Part shown: positions 8,431-16,520 of the stretch, piece after piece
Numbering within the stretch: position 1 is the stretch's first letter
Layout of the letters: every line of letters begins with the position of its first letter
Program-made: the position numbers and the translations under genes
Notes under the pieces: generated by a model
What the model was told of the DNA's origin: nothing
Databases searched by the model: none
What the model saw: only the letters and a program-made list of their open reading frames with translations
Source of the DNA: BMS3ABIN04 sp964553325
Lineage (GTDB): Bacteria; Bacteroidota; Ignavibacteria; Ignavibacteriales; Melioribacteraceae
Assembly: GCA_964553325.1 (NCBI GenBank)
Contig: CAZKKI010000027.1
Coordinates: 1 to 64,000 of the forward strand
Length of the DNA stretch: 64,000 nt
Direction of reading: 5' to 3'

Positions 8431-9669
8431 TTAATATCTGTCGTGTTTGTGCGGACCCATAGCCCAAGTAACTTGTAATTTTAAAATATTCTGGGAATCA
8501 ATTCCGAAATTCGAGTTGAGAAAATTATATTGTAATCGCAATCTTACCCAGTGACTTTGCCACCACACAACATAAGGAACAATTTGCGTGAGTAATTTAT
8601 CCGAATTCTCCAAATCGAACGGTTGTGTAAAATCGAACCTTGTACCCATATACCATTTTTCGTTTAGTTGATACTGTAAATATGAATATCCGCCAAAAGC
8701 CTTTATTTTATTGGGGTCAAGCAATTCTTTTTCGGCATAATACAATTCTGTTCTCCAAACGAACGATTTATACAACGCCTTGTTAACCGGTTGCCAAAAC
8801 AATGTTAAATCCAATCCGGCAAGCAATGTATTTTTCTCAACTTCTTCCAAAATTCCGTTCAACGGTTTCGGTACTTTATTTTTTCCGAACATGCCGGTCA
8901 TTCCGAGTTCGAAATACGTATTTTCCGACAAATCCCAATAATTTTTTAAGTGTGCCAGAATCACAGGGAAAGTAAAATTTTTGCCGGCAAATAGTTGTTC
9001 GTTTTGTCCGTCTGTTATTTCGATTGTTAAACTGTTGGCATCCGAAACAAACGAAGGCATAAGCCAATTAAGGGAAATCCCGGTTTGGTTCAATCCCTCT
9101 TTGCCCAAAATTGTAGTTAGAGCAAGCGGGAAATCGAACTGATCGAGCGAGTGAGCATGCCACCGGTTTACAACGCCAAAGTTCTGCCTAAACTTTCCTG
9201 CCGTTAAACTGAGGTTGGGCAAAAAATTCGTCCAAGTTAAATAAGCTTCACCAAGTTCAACTCCTTCCGGGGTAAATTCTATAGCAGCCTTGGCTAAACT
9301 AAACGGATCAAGATTACTCTGTATATGAATTCCCAACACTCTGAAGTAAGCACCGGATTCGTCTTTGTTTTCATTGACAAATTCACCGAATAAATCCCCT
9401 GTAACACTTATTTCGGGATTAATTGCTTGAAGCGAACGTTGGCCGCTTCTAAAAGTTTTTCTTTCCTTTTCTTCTTTCTTTTGTTCGGCTTTCGTTTCAG
9501 CTTCGCGAATCAGGTCTTCCAATTCTTTTTGATATAATTTATCTTCCAACAACCGGATACGCTTTTCCAAGGCGGTTATCTTTTCTTTTACGGAATCGGC
9601 TTGGTTTTGAGCCGTAACAACACTAAACGCCATAACGAAAACCAACGAAAACAAGCATCGTTTAAACAT
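8431..9669 (-). CDS. Outer-membrane porin with N-terminal coiled coil, likely metal-uptake channel
   Basis: A 412-aa exported protein. A signal peptide ending VVTAQ is followed by a coiled coil at about 25-70 (ALEKRIRLLEDKLYQKE). About 320 residues of alternating strands then form a beta-barrel, with LPNLSLTAGKFRQNFGVVNRWHAH early and a C-terminus LQVTWAMGPHKHDRY. The His-rich terminus and the location 15 bases upstream of the metal-binding protein suggest an outer-membrane entry route for the same metal. Barrels of this length occur with zinc importers in related genomes (recollection, not checked). It is not a TonB-dependent receptor, because no plug domain or TonB box is visible. Confidence 0.8.
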   Translation of the reverse strand: MFKRCLFSLVFVMAFSVVTAQNQADSVKEKITALEKRIRLLEDKLYQKELEDLIREAETKAEQKKEEKERKTFRSGQRSLQAINPEISVTGDLFGEFVNENKDESGAYFRVLGIHIQSNLDPFSLAKAAIEFTPEGVELGEAYLTWTNFLPNLSLTAGKFRQNFGVVNRWHAHSLDQFDFPLALTTILGKEGLNQTGISLNWLMPSFVSDANSLTIEITDGQNEQLFAGKNFTFPVILAHLKNYWDLSENTYFELGMTGMFGKNKVPKPLNGILEEVEKNTLLAGLDLTLFWQPVNKALYKSFVWRTELYYAEKELLDPNKIKAFGGYSYLQYQLNEKWYMGTRFDFTQPFDLENSDKLLTQIVPYVVWWQSHWVRLRLQYNFLNSNFGIDSQNILKLQVTWAMGPHKHDRY

Positions 9670-9734
9670 AGTTACACCCTTATTAGTGAATGTACTCTTA
9701 ATTAATTTTTACAGTGATATGGAACGGAAACCGT

Positions 9735-10016
9735 TTAAAACGGCGGAGCTTTGTTTTTATGTTGGCTATGATAATTGGACGTAATAAAATTTTCGTGTTC
9801 TGGAACTTGAATATTTGAAGGTCGGGGGAAAATGAGCTTAAGTAAAATTGCTGTAAAGAACGTCAGCGAAACCAATGTAACACTGATTAGGTATGCGGGG
9901 CAATCGTAGTGCGTGAAGGGATCGGCTTTATGATTATGCAAATAAGCGTTAGCGGTAGTTAAAAACAAAAAAACCGCCACACCCATGCTTAAAATGAATT
10001 TACCCGCACTTCTCAT
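9735..10016 (-). CDS. Small His-rich two-helix membrane protein heading the metal operon
   Basis: A 93-aa protein that I do not recognise. It has one hydrophobic segment at about 8-24, which could be a signal peptide cleaved near ANA. A short loop LHNHKADPFTHYDCPAY with three His and one Cys follows, then a helix at about 42-62 and a tail HSQHKNKAPPF with more His. Potential ligands are His27, His29, His36, Cys39, His74, His83 and His86. It precedes the porin by 65 bases on the same strand. A role in binding or sensing Zn-like metals is inferred from these residues and from the neighbours. Confidence 0.7.
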   Translation of the reverse strand: MRSAGKFILSMGVAVFLFLTTANAYLHNHKADPFTHYDCPAYLISVTLVSLTFFTAILLKLIFPRPSNIQVPEHENFITSNYHSQHKNKAPPF

Positions 10017-10103
10017 TTCGTGCCGAACTTAGTTTTTACGTAATGCAAATTATTCACATTTAGCTTGAAAATCAATCCCAAAATATTTCACGGTGCAATC
10101 CTA

Positions 10104-10577
10104 TTAAGTTTTTTGTTTTCTTCCGAATCTTAATATTTTAGGTTTAACCAATCTTTCAAAATCAAGATAAGACATTTTAATTAATTCCGTATGGGTTCCC
10201 GCATTAAACGCTATATCCTCGTCTTCAACCAAACATGCGGCAACGTAGGTATCAACATTATACAAATTTCCGAAAGGCGGCATTGCACCTACTTCGCAAC
10301 CCGGAAATTTATCCTTGAACTCTTGTTCTGTTGCCAAACGTACGTTTTCCGTTCCTAATTCTTTTTTCAACATATCGAAATCCACTTTGTACGAAGCGGG
10401 TAAAACGGCTAATGCAATTTTTCCATCAACCTTAATTACTACCGTCTTTGCTAATCTTCTGCCTTCGATGTGCGCTGTTGCGGCAATTTCTTGCGATGTG
10501 TAAGCTAACGAATGTTTAATGGATACATATTTAACATTGTTTTCATCCAAAAAACGTTTGAGTTTTTCCGCCGGCAT
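10104..10577 (-). CDS. YbaK/EbsC-family aminoacyl-tRNA deacylase
   Basis: A 157-aa protein of the YbaK/ProX editing fold, which hydrolyses mischarged aminoacyl-tRNA such as Ala- or Cys-tRNA(Pro). Family marks are GRRLAKTVVIKVDGKIALAV with its conserved Lys at about 44, and GAMPPFGNLY near residue 97. The protein is the whole domain with no synthetase attached. It stands alone on the minus strand, divergent from the kinase operon. Substrate specificity cannot be read from sequence alone. Confidence 0.9.
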   Translation of the reverse strand: MPAEKLKRFLDENNVKYVSIKHSLAYTSQEIAATAHIEGRRLAKTVVIKVDGKIALAVLPASYKVDFDMLKKELGTENVRLATEQEFKDKFPGCEVGAMPPFGNLYNVDTYVAACLVEDEDIAFNAGTHTELIKMSYLDFERLVKPKILRFGRKQKT

Positions 10578-10743
10578 TTTAACCCCCGTATTTGTTGCCA
10601 GTTATTATGTTTTAAAGAACTCGATTACATTGTAAGAAATTTTCACAACTTATTCAATTTCCGTTTGATTTTTCTACAAATCCCGTTCTTTTAAGTTCCT
10701 GAGAAATTGACTATTTTAGCCATTAATTTATAAGGAAATTTTA

Positions 10744-11676
10744 ATGTATTATGTTATTGGAATTGATGGTGGCGGAACTAAATCCAAAGCCGTTTTAACC
10801 GACTTGCATTTAAAAACATTAGCCGAATGTACCGGCGGTCCTACAAACTTTTTAATTAGAGGCACAACGGAAGTTTCTCAAACTTTAATTGAACTAATTA
10901 ATAACTGCATAACCTCGGCCAATGTTTCCGCCGACGATGTTGTTTATGTTGTCCTCGGGACAACCGGAGCCGGAAGAGTAAAAGAAGCCGAAAAAATGAA
11001 ATACGATTTTCTCAATGTTTGCAAGCGGAACAATTTTCCGATTAAGTCTTTTGAAGTGGAAAGCGACGCCCGTATTGCTTTGGAGGGAGCATTCGGCGGG
11101 AAACCGGGCAGCATTTTAATTGCCGGAACGGGCTCAATAATGTTCGGGAAAGACAGAGCCGGCGAAATTCACCGCGTAGGCGGTTTCGGCAGATACATTG
11201 GAGACGAAGGAAGCGGCTTTTCACTAGGCAGAAAAGGATTGAGCGCCGTTGCAAAAGAATTGGACGGACGCGGAACACCAACCATCCTCACACAATTGCT
11301 CGCGGATAAAAAAGGAATCAGCGACCAGCAATCGCTTATCACCGAGGTTTACGTTAATAATTTCGATATTGCTTCGGTCGCACCACTCGTTCTTCAAGCT
11401 GCGGAAAACGATGACAATATTTGCAAAACCATTATTGAAGAAGAAACCGACGAATTACTCCTGCATATCAAAGCGATGCAAAAATTAATTGATGTTGAAA
11501 TATTAAAAGTTTCGTTTATAGGTTCTTTAATTACCAAAGATAATGTTTATTCAAAAAGATTCCGGGATAAAATTCGAAACACTCTGGAAAACGTTTCTTT
11601 GGTAAAACCTGAGATGCCGCCGGAAAAGGGAGCGGCATTGATGGCCGCGCAATATTTTGTTTCACGAATTGCTTAA
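10744..11676 (+). CDS. BadF/BadG-family sugar kinase, probable GlcNAc/MurNAc kinase
   Basis: A 310-aa ASKHA-fold kinase. The ATP-binding phosphate-1 loop is DGGGTKS at residues 8-14, and IAGTGSIMFG near 124-133 is the second phosphate loop. GRYIGDEGSGFSLGRKGL near 158 is the signature of N-acetylglucosamine kinase-like members. It would phosphorylate an amino sugar in the cytoplasm using ATP. The gene lies 15 bases upstream of an AmpG-like permease and a beta-lactamase-like hydrolase, which points to GlcNAc or MurNAc salvaged from the cell wall. The family also includes 2-hydroxyglutaryl-CoA dehydratase activators, but those carry Fe-S cysteines that are missing here. Confidence 0.88.
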   Translation: MYYVIGIDGGGTKSKAVLTDLHLKTLAECTGGPTNFLIRGTTEVSQTLIELINNCITSANVSADDVVYVVLGTTGAGRVKEAEKMKYDFLNVCKRNNFPIKSFEVESDARIALEGAFGGKPGSILIAGTGSIMFGKDRAGEIHRVGGFGRYIGDEGSGFSLGRKGLSAVAKELDGRGTPTILTQLLADKKGISDQQSLITEVYVNNFDIASVAPLVLQAAENDDNICKTIIEEETDELLLHIKAMQKLIDVEILKVSFIGSLITKDNVYSKRFRDKIRNTLENVSLVKPEMPPEKGAALMAAQYFVSRIA

Positions 11677-11691
11677 TTATCAGAGCACACA

Positions 11692-13548
11692 ATGAGTAAA
11701 GCTAAAAAACAATACAGAAATCCATGGACTTGGGTGCCTTCGCTGTATTTCGCGGAAGGAATCCCTTACGTTATCGTGATGAGCGTTTCCGTTATTATGT
11801 ACAAACGTTTGGGAATTTCAAATACGGATATTGCCCTTTATACAAGCTGGCTTTATCTTCCGTGGGTTATCAAACCCTTATGGAGTCCGGTTGTCGACCT
11901 ATTCAAAACAAAACGGTTTTGGATAATTATTATGCAATTATTAATTGGCGCCGGTCTTGCCGGAGTAGCGCTTACAATTCCCGTTCCCAATTTTTTTCAA
12001 TATACATTGGCTTTTTTTTGGCTGCTGGCTTTTAGCTCGGCTACGCACGATATTGCAGCAGACGGCTTTTACATGTTGGGTCTTTCCGAACACGACCAAG
12101 CATTTTTTGTTGGAATAAGGAGCACGTTTTATCGCTTCGCAATGATTACCGGACAAGGTTTGCTTATTATTCTTGCCGGATATCTTGAAAGCACTACTGG
12201 TTTGCCTCCCGTTACAATCGATGCAACGGCAAAGCCCATTGCCGAAAACATTATTTCGTTTGACGATTCAACCGCTACAAACGCGCTGGAGGGCGAGCTT
12301 AGAATTATCGCCGAGCCCAACCATTTAATTATTCCCACCGTACCTAAACACAAAGCCGAAGCCGACTCGATATTAAAGCTTGCCAAAAAACTTAACACCG
12401 AAAACGGATTTTATTACGAGAAACTAAAAGAGGAAAATAAAAAACATAAAGCACAAGCCGCCAAAGAACCCGGTTGGTTGGAAAAATTTCTTCGCGATAA
12501 TTTCGGGGAATTAAAAAAGATAAAAAAAACGAAAGAGATTGTAGGCAATCTTGGATTAATCGCATTTCATTTATCGAAAGCACCTCCGCCAGGAGAAACG
12601 GTTATTGTAAATTTCGGCCAAGAAGGCGGCGACAAAAACATCTTTTTAGTAGAAGGATTAAGATTCGAATTCACGGAAAAGAATTGGAACAAAAAAGCTT
12701 ATGCGGTTATACAAATCGATCCGAAACTTAAAAAGGAAGCAAAAGCCGTGTTCGTTGCACGTGCCGGAAATATTCCCCTTTCGTGGATGATTACAATAGC
12801 TTCCCTCGCAATTTTATTTGTAATCTTTTTCTTGTATCACAAATTTATCTTGCCTTATCCGAAAAGCGATAAAGCCGCCTCTGAGGGGAACCGTAACATT
12901 GTAAGTGAATTTTTCAAAACCTTCGCTTTGTTTTTCAAGAAAGAAAAAATCGGATTAATAATAGCGTTTTTGCTGTTGTATAGACTGGGTGAATCCCAAT
13001 TGGTTAAACTTGCGGCTCCGTTTCTGTTGGATGCCAGAGAGTTGGGTGGACTCGGATTAACAACGGGAGAAGTCGGTTTGGTTTACGGCACAATCGGTAT
13101 TATCGCTTTAACACTCGGCGGTTTGCTAGGCGGTTTTCTTGCCGCCAAGCACGGTTTGAAGTATTGGATTTGGTGGATGCTTGTAGCCATTAATCTTCCG
13201 GACGCCGTTTACATTTATTTGTCATACGCCCAACCCGAAAACTTTTTACCCGTTGCCGTTTCCGTTGCCATCGAGCAATTCGGTTACGGCTTCGGATTTA
13301 CCGCTTATATGCTTTACATGATTTACATTTCGGAAGGTAAATACAAAACGGCGCACTTTGCAATTGCAACCGGATTTATGGCTTTGGGTATGATGCTGCC
13401 CGGAATGTTCAGCGGTTGGCTGGCCGATATTATCGGTTACAAACATTTCTTTATCTGGGTAATTATTGCAACCGTTCCCGCGTTTTTGATTACTAAATTT
13501 ATTCCCTTAGATCCGACGTTTGGGAAAAAAACACAGGTGGAAAAATGA
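11692..13548 (+). CDS. AmpG-like MFS permease with large periplasmic insertion
   Basis: A 618-aa major-facilitator permease of the AmpG type, which imports GlcNAc-anhydroMurNAc muropeptides. The N-terminal half begins PSLYFAEGIPYVIVMSVSVI and continues with YLPWVIKPLWSPVVDL, the conserved AmpG opening. Hydrophobic segments fit helices 1-5 before residue 165 and helices 6-12 after 363. Between them lie about 198 hydrophilic residues, which by the positive-inside rule are in periplasmic loop 5-6. Without the insertion the length matches an ordinary AmpG (about 420-490). The stop overlaps the start of the next gene (ATGA at 13545-13548). The substrate is inferred from family and neighbours. Confidence 0.88.
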   Translation: MSKAKKQYRNPWTWVPSLYFAEGIPYVIVMSVSVIMYKRLGISNTDIALYTSWLYLPWVIKPLWSPVVDLFKTKRFWIIIMQLLIGAGLAGVALTIPVPNFFQYTLAFFWLLAFSSATHDIAADGFYMLGLSEHDQAFFVGIRSTFYRFAMITGQGLLIILAGYLESTTGLPPVTIDATAKPIAENIISFDDSTATNALEGELRIIAEPNHLIIPTVPKHKAEADSILKLAKKLNTENGFYYEKLKEENKKHKAQAAKEPGWLEKFLRDNFGELKKIKKTKEIVGNLGLIAFHLSKAPPPGETVIVNFGQEGGDKNIFLVEGLRFEFTEKNWNKKAYAVIQIDPKLKKEAKAVFVARAGNIPLSWMITIASLAILFVIFFLYHKFILPYPKSDKAASEGNRNIVSEFFKTFALFFKKEKIGLIIAFLLLYRLGESQLVKLAAPFLLDARELGGLGLTTGEVGLVYGTIGIIALTLGGLLGGFLAAKHGLKYWIWWMLVAINLPDAVYIYLSYAQPENFLPVAVSVAIEQFGYGFGFTAYMLYMIYISEGKYKTAHFAIATGFMALGMMLPGMFSGWLADIIGYKHFFIWVIIATVPAFLITKFIPLDPTFGKKTQVEK

Positions 13549-14705
13549 AACTTAACAAAATTATAATATTCATAATTCTTATAGGAATATTCTTTATAGG
13601 TTATTCCCAAAAGAAAATTTGGGAAACAAAAGATTCAAAGCCGGATTTTTCCAAAGTCGAAAAATTAATTTTGCAATCGATACGAGATTCCGTGTTTCCC
13701 GGTGCGGTTTTGATTGTCGGCAATCCCGACAGTATAATTTATCAAAAAGCATTCGGCCATTTCACTTACGATACAACTTCACCTGCAATGACATTGAATA
13801 CGATTTTCGATTTGGCTTCCGTTTCAAAGGTAATCGGAACAACTACAGCAGCAATGATATTGTATGATGAAGGCAAACTAAAGCTGGACGAAAAAGTAAA
13901 AACTTATCTGCCCGAGTTCGATAACCACGGCAAAGGTGAAATTACAATTAGAAACTTGCTGCTTCACAATTCCGGTTTACCGGCATTCAAAAAATATTAT
14001 GACGTTTACAACACCGAAGAGGAGGTGATAAACGACATAATGAACACCGAATTGATTTACGAACCCGGCACCAAATACGTTTATAGCGATTTGGGAATTA
14101 TTACCCTGCAAAAAGTAATTGAAAAAATAACTGGTACGAGCCTTGATAAATTTCTGGAAGCAAAAGTATTTAAGCCTTTGGGAATGACCCGCACGATGTA
14201 CAATCCGCCCGACAGCTTAAAAAACCAATGTGCACCGACCGAAATAGACACGTTTTACAGAATGCGCCCGATACAAGGCGAAGTACACGACGAAAGAGCT
14301 TATATGCTACACGGCGTTGCGGGTCATGCAGGACTTTTCTCAACAGGTCCCGACCTTGCAATTTTCCTCCGTATGATGCTAAACGGCGGAAGGCTTAACG
14401 GACGGGCTTACATTAAAAGCTCTACAATCGAAGAATGGACAACGCGACAGAGCAAACAAAGTTCACGAGCGTTAGGGTGGGATACAAAAAGCACCGATGT
14501 TATTTCTTCATTCGGTACGAAATTTTCCAAAAACTCTTTCGGTCACACCGGATTTACAGGCACTTCCGTTTGGGTTGACAAAGACAATAAAATATTCGTT
14601 ATACTTCTAACAAACCGCGTTTACCCTACGCGGAAAAACAGAAAAATTTACAAACTCCGAGCGGTTTACCACGACGCAATTTACGATGCTTTGTTTAATA
14701 AGTAA
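13545..14705 (+). CDS. Class-C beta-lactamase-like serine hydrolase, exported
   Basis: A 386-aa protein with an N-terminal signal sequence or anchor (about 4-20) and a beta-lactamase/DD-peptidase fold. The three active-site motifs are present: SxxK as Ser92-Val-Ser-Lys95, the Tyr motif as Tyr180-Ser-Asp, and the third motif as His334-Thr-Gly336 in place of KTG. This pattern is typical of esterases and D-amino-acid peptidases related to AmpC. It need not hydrolyse antibiotics. ATGA overlap with the AmpG-like permease indicates translational coupling, so it probably trims peptidoglycan fragments in the periplasm before import. Some related bacteria fuse this domain to the hexosaminidase NagZ (recollection). 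Confidence 0.9.
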   Translation: MKLNKIIIFIILIGIFFIGYSQKKIWETKDSKPDFSKVEKLILQSIRDSVFPGAVLIVGNPDSIIYQKAFGHFTYDTTSPAMTLNTIFDLASVSKVIGTTTAAMILYDEGKLKLDEKVKTYLPEFDNHGKGEITIRNLLLHNSGLPAFKKYYDVYNTEEEVINDIMNTELIYEPGTKYVYSDLGIITLQKVIEKITGTSLDKFLEAKVFKPLGMTRTMYNPPDSLKNQCAPTEIDTFYRMRPIQGEVHDERAYMLHGVAGHAGLFSTGPDLAIFLRMMLNGGRLNGRAYIKSSTIEEWTTRQSKQSSRALGWDTKSTDVISSFGTKFSKNSFGHTGFTGTSVWVDKDNKIFVILLTNRVYPTRKNRKIYKLRAVYHDAIYDALFNK

Positions 14706-14810
14706 ATTATTTAATTGTTTTTTAACGAAAAATTGCTTGAATTAACAGATGGAATTTTAATTTTTTCGACAAGTTTTTTATAAATGTAAAAAAGACAAAA
14801 GGAGCAAAAG

Positions 14811-16358
14811 ATGAAACTAAAACCGTTCAGAAACGAACCGATTAACAACTTTTCCAATAAGAAAATTTATCAAAGCCAAGTAAACGCTTTGAAAAAAGTT
14901 GCCAAACAATTCGGTAAAACACACGAATTGGTAATCAACGGGAAGAAACTCAGAACCAAGAAAAAATTTAATTCTTATAATCCATCGAACAAAAAAGAAG
15001 TAATCGGTGTATTTTACAAAGCCGATAAAAAATTAGCCGACCGTGCGGTTCGCGAAGCGGCAAAAGTTTTTGAAACATGGAAAAACACTCCCGCCGAAAC
15101 AAGATCGAAATATTTACTAAAAGCTGCCGAGATAGTTCGCAAAAGAAGATTCGAAATAAACGCTTGGATGATTTACGAAGCGGGTAAAAACTTTGTGGAA
15201 GCGGATGCGGATACTGCGGAAGCCATCGATTTTCTTGAATTTTACGCCCGTGAAAATTTACGATACGCAGCAAAACAACCGGTAACAAAAGTAAAGGGTG
15301 AAAAGAACGAACTGTTCTACATTCCACTTGGTGTTCATGTTGTTGTTCCCCCGTGGAATTTTCCATTTGCAATTTTAGTTGGAATGACTGCTGCGGCAAT
15401 AGTTACCGGAAATACCGTTGTACTTAAACCCTCCAGCGATACGCCGATGATGGGCAAATTGTTTTTCGATATAATGAAGCAAGCCGGTTTACCGGACGGA
15501 GTGTTGAATTATGTTACGGGTTCCGGCGGCGAAGTGGGCGATACTTTGGTCGCTCATCCGCTTACAAGGGCAATTGCGTTTACCGGCTCCGTGGGTGTGG
15601 GTCAGCACATTTACGAACTTGCCGCAAAAGTTCAACCCGGGCAAATTTGGCTCAAGCGCGTTATTGCCGAAATGGGCGGTAAAGACGCGATTATCGTAGA
15701 CAGCGAAGCCGACATCGACGCGGCGGTTCAAGGAGTTGTAGCTTCGGCATTCGGTTTCCAAGGTCAAAAATGCTCCGCCTGTTCGCGCGCAATAGTGGAC
15801 GCAAAAATATATAACGAATTCAATAAAAAACTTAAAGAAGAAGTTGAAAAGATTGAAGTGGGACCTGCAAAAGACAATTACAGAATGGGTCCGGTTATCA
15901 ACGCTGCGGCTCAAGCGAACATTTTGTCGTATATAGAAACCGGTAAAAAAGAAGGTAAACTTATAACGGGCGGAAAGAAAATTGAAGGCGACGGATATTA
16001 CATCGAGCCAACCGTAATAAAAGACGTAAAACCAAATGCAACAATCGCACAAGAAGAAATATTCGGTCCGGTACTTGCGGTAATTAAAGCAAGGGATTTC
16101 GATCATGCTTTAAAAATCGCAAACGGCACGATTTACGGATTGACCGGTTCCGTTTATTCCAAGAATAGAAAGAAATTGGAACGCGCAAGAAAAGAATTCC
16201 ATGTAGGAAATCTTTACTTCAACAGAAAAAGTACCGGCGCTTTGGTCGGAGGTCACCCGTTCGGAGGATTTAACATGTCGGGAACCGATTCAAAAGCCGG
16301 CGGAAGAGATTACTTACTGCTGTTCTTACAAGCCAAATCCGTTAGTGAAAAAGTTTAA
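14811..16358 (+). CDS. pruA: L-glutamate gamma-semialdehyde (1-pyrroline-5-carboxylate) dehydrogenase
   Basis: A 515-aa NAD(P)+-dependent aldehyde dehydrogenase that oxidises glutamate-5-semialdehyde to glutamate, the second step of proline breakdown. The catalytic Cys is Cys321 in GQKCSACSR and the general base is Glu287 in AEMGGKDA. The Rossmann part has VVPPWNFPFAI near 178 and FTGSVGVGQ near 258. The length equals the RocA/PruA monofunctional type, and no proline dehydrogenase domain or gene is adjacent. AAAGGAGC stands just upstream of the ATG. The gene stands alone and is closed by the hairpin at 16381-16404. Other aldehyde dehydrogenases are possible, but GQKCSACSR and the long N-terminal arm favour this one. 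Confidence 0.92.
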   Translation: MKLKPFRNEPINNFSNKKIYQSQVNALKKVAKQFGKTHELVINGKKLRTKKKFNSYNPSNKKEVIGVFYKADKKLADRAVREAAKVFETWKNTPAETRSKYLLKAAEIVRKRRFEINAWMIYEAGKNFVEADADTAEAIDFLEFYARENLRYAAKQPVTKVKGEKNELFYIPLGVHVVVPPWNFPFAILVGMTAAAIVTGNTVVLKPSSDTPMMGKLFFDIMKQAGLPDGVLNYVTGSGGEVGDTLVAHPLTRAIAFTGSVGVGQHIYELAAKVQPGQIWLKRVIAEMGGKDAIIVDSEADIDAAVQGVVASAFGFQGQKCSACSRAIVDAKIYNEFNKKLKEEVEKIEVGPAKDNYRMGPVINAAAQANILSYIETGKKEGKLITGGKKIEGDGYYIEPTVIKDVKPNATIAQEEIFGPVLAVIKARDFDHALKIANGTIYGLTGSVYSKNRKKLERARKEFHVGNLYFNRKSTGALVGGHPFGGFNMSGTDSKAGGRDYLLLFLQAKSVSEKV

Positions 16359-16380
16359 CGGATTTCACAACACTTTCAAG

Positions 16381-16404
16381 CCCCCGATTTTTCGGGGGTT
16401 TTTT
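16381..16404 (+). terminator. Rho-independent terminator after pruA
   Basis: A perfect 7-bp stem, CCCCCGA with TCGGGGG, has a TTTT loop and is followed by six T. Confidence 0.93.
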
Positions 16405-16520
16405 GTTTTCGTTTTGCAATACTACGATATTTGTTAAAAATTATTTTAGGGTATTTAACTATTTATTTTTAATTTTCGTTTAATGATTGAAAATATTATC
16501 CACTAAATTCTAGGTTTGTT

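Noticed and set aside
10040..10057. Zur-like dyad GTAATG...ATTCAC upstream of the metal operon
   Set aside because: The two halves match each other at only a few positions, too weak to call a metal-regulator box.
13545..14705. Beta-lactamase-like protein as an antibiotic resistance gene
   Set aside because: It has HTG in place of KTG and YSD for YxN, and its partner genes concern cell-wall turnover, so an esterase or peptidase role is likelier.
15489..16106. Long open frame (about 205 codons) on the minus strand inside pruA
   Set aside because: It lies wholly opposite a clearly recognised aldehyde dehydrogenase and its product is Phe/Cys/Arg-rich with no family features.
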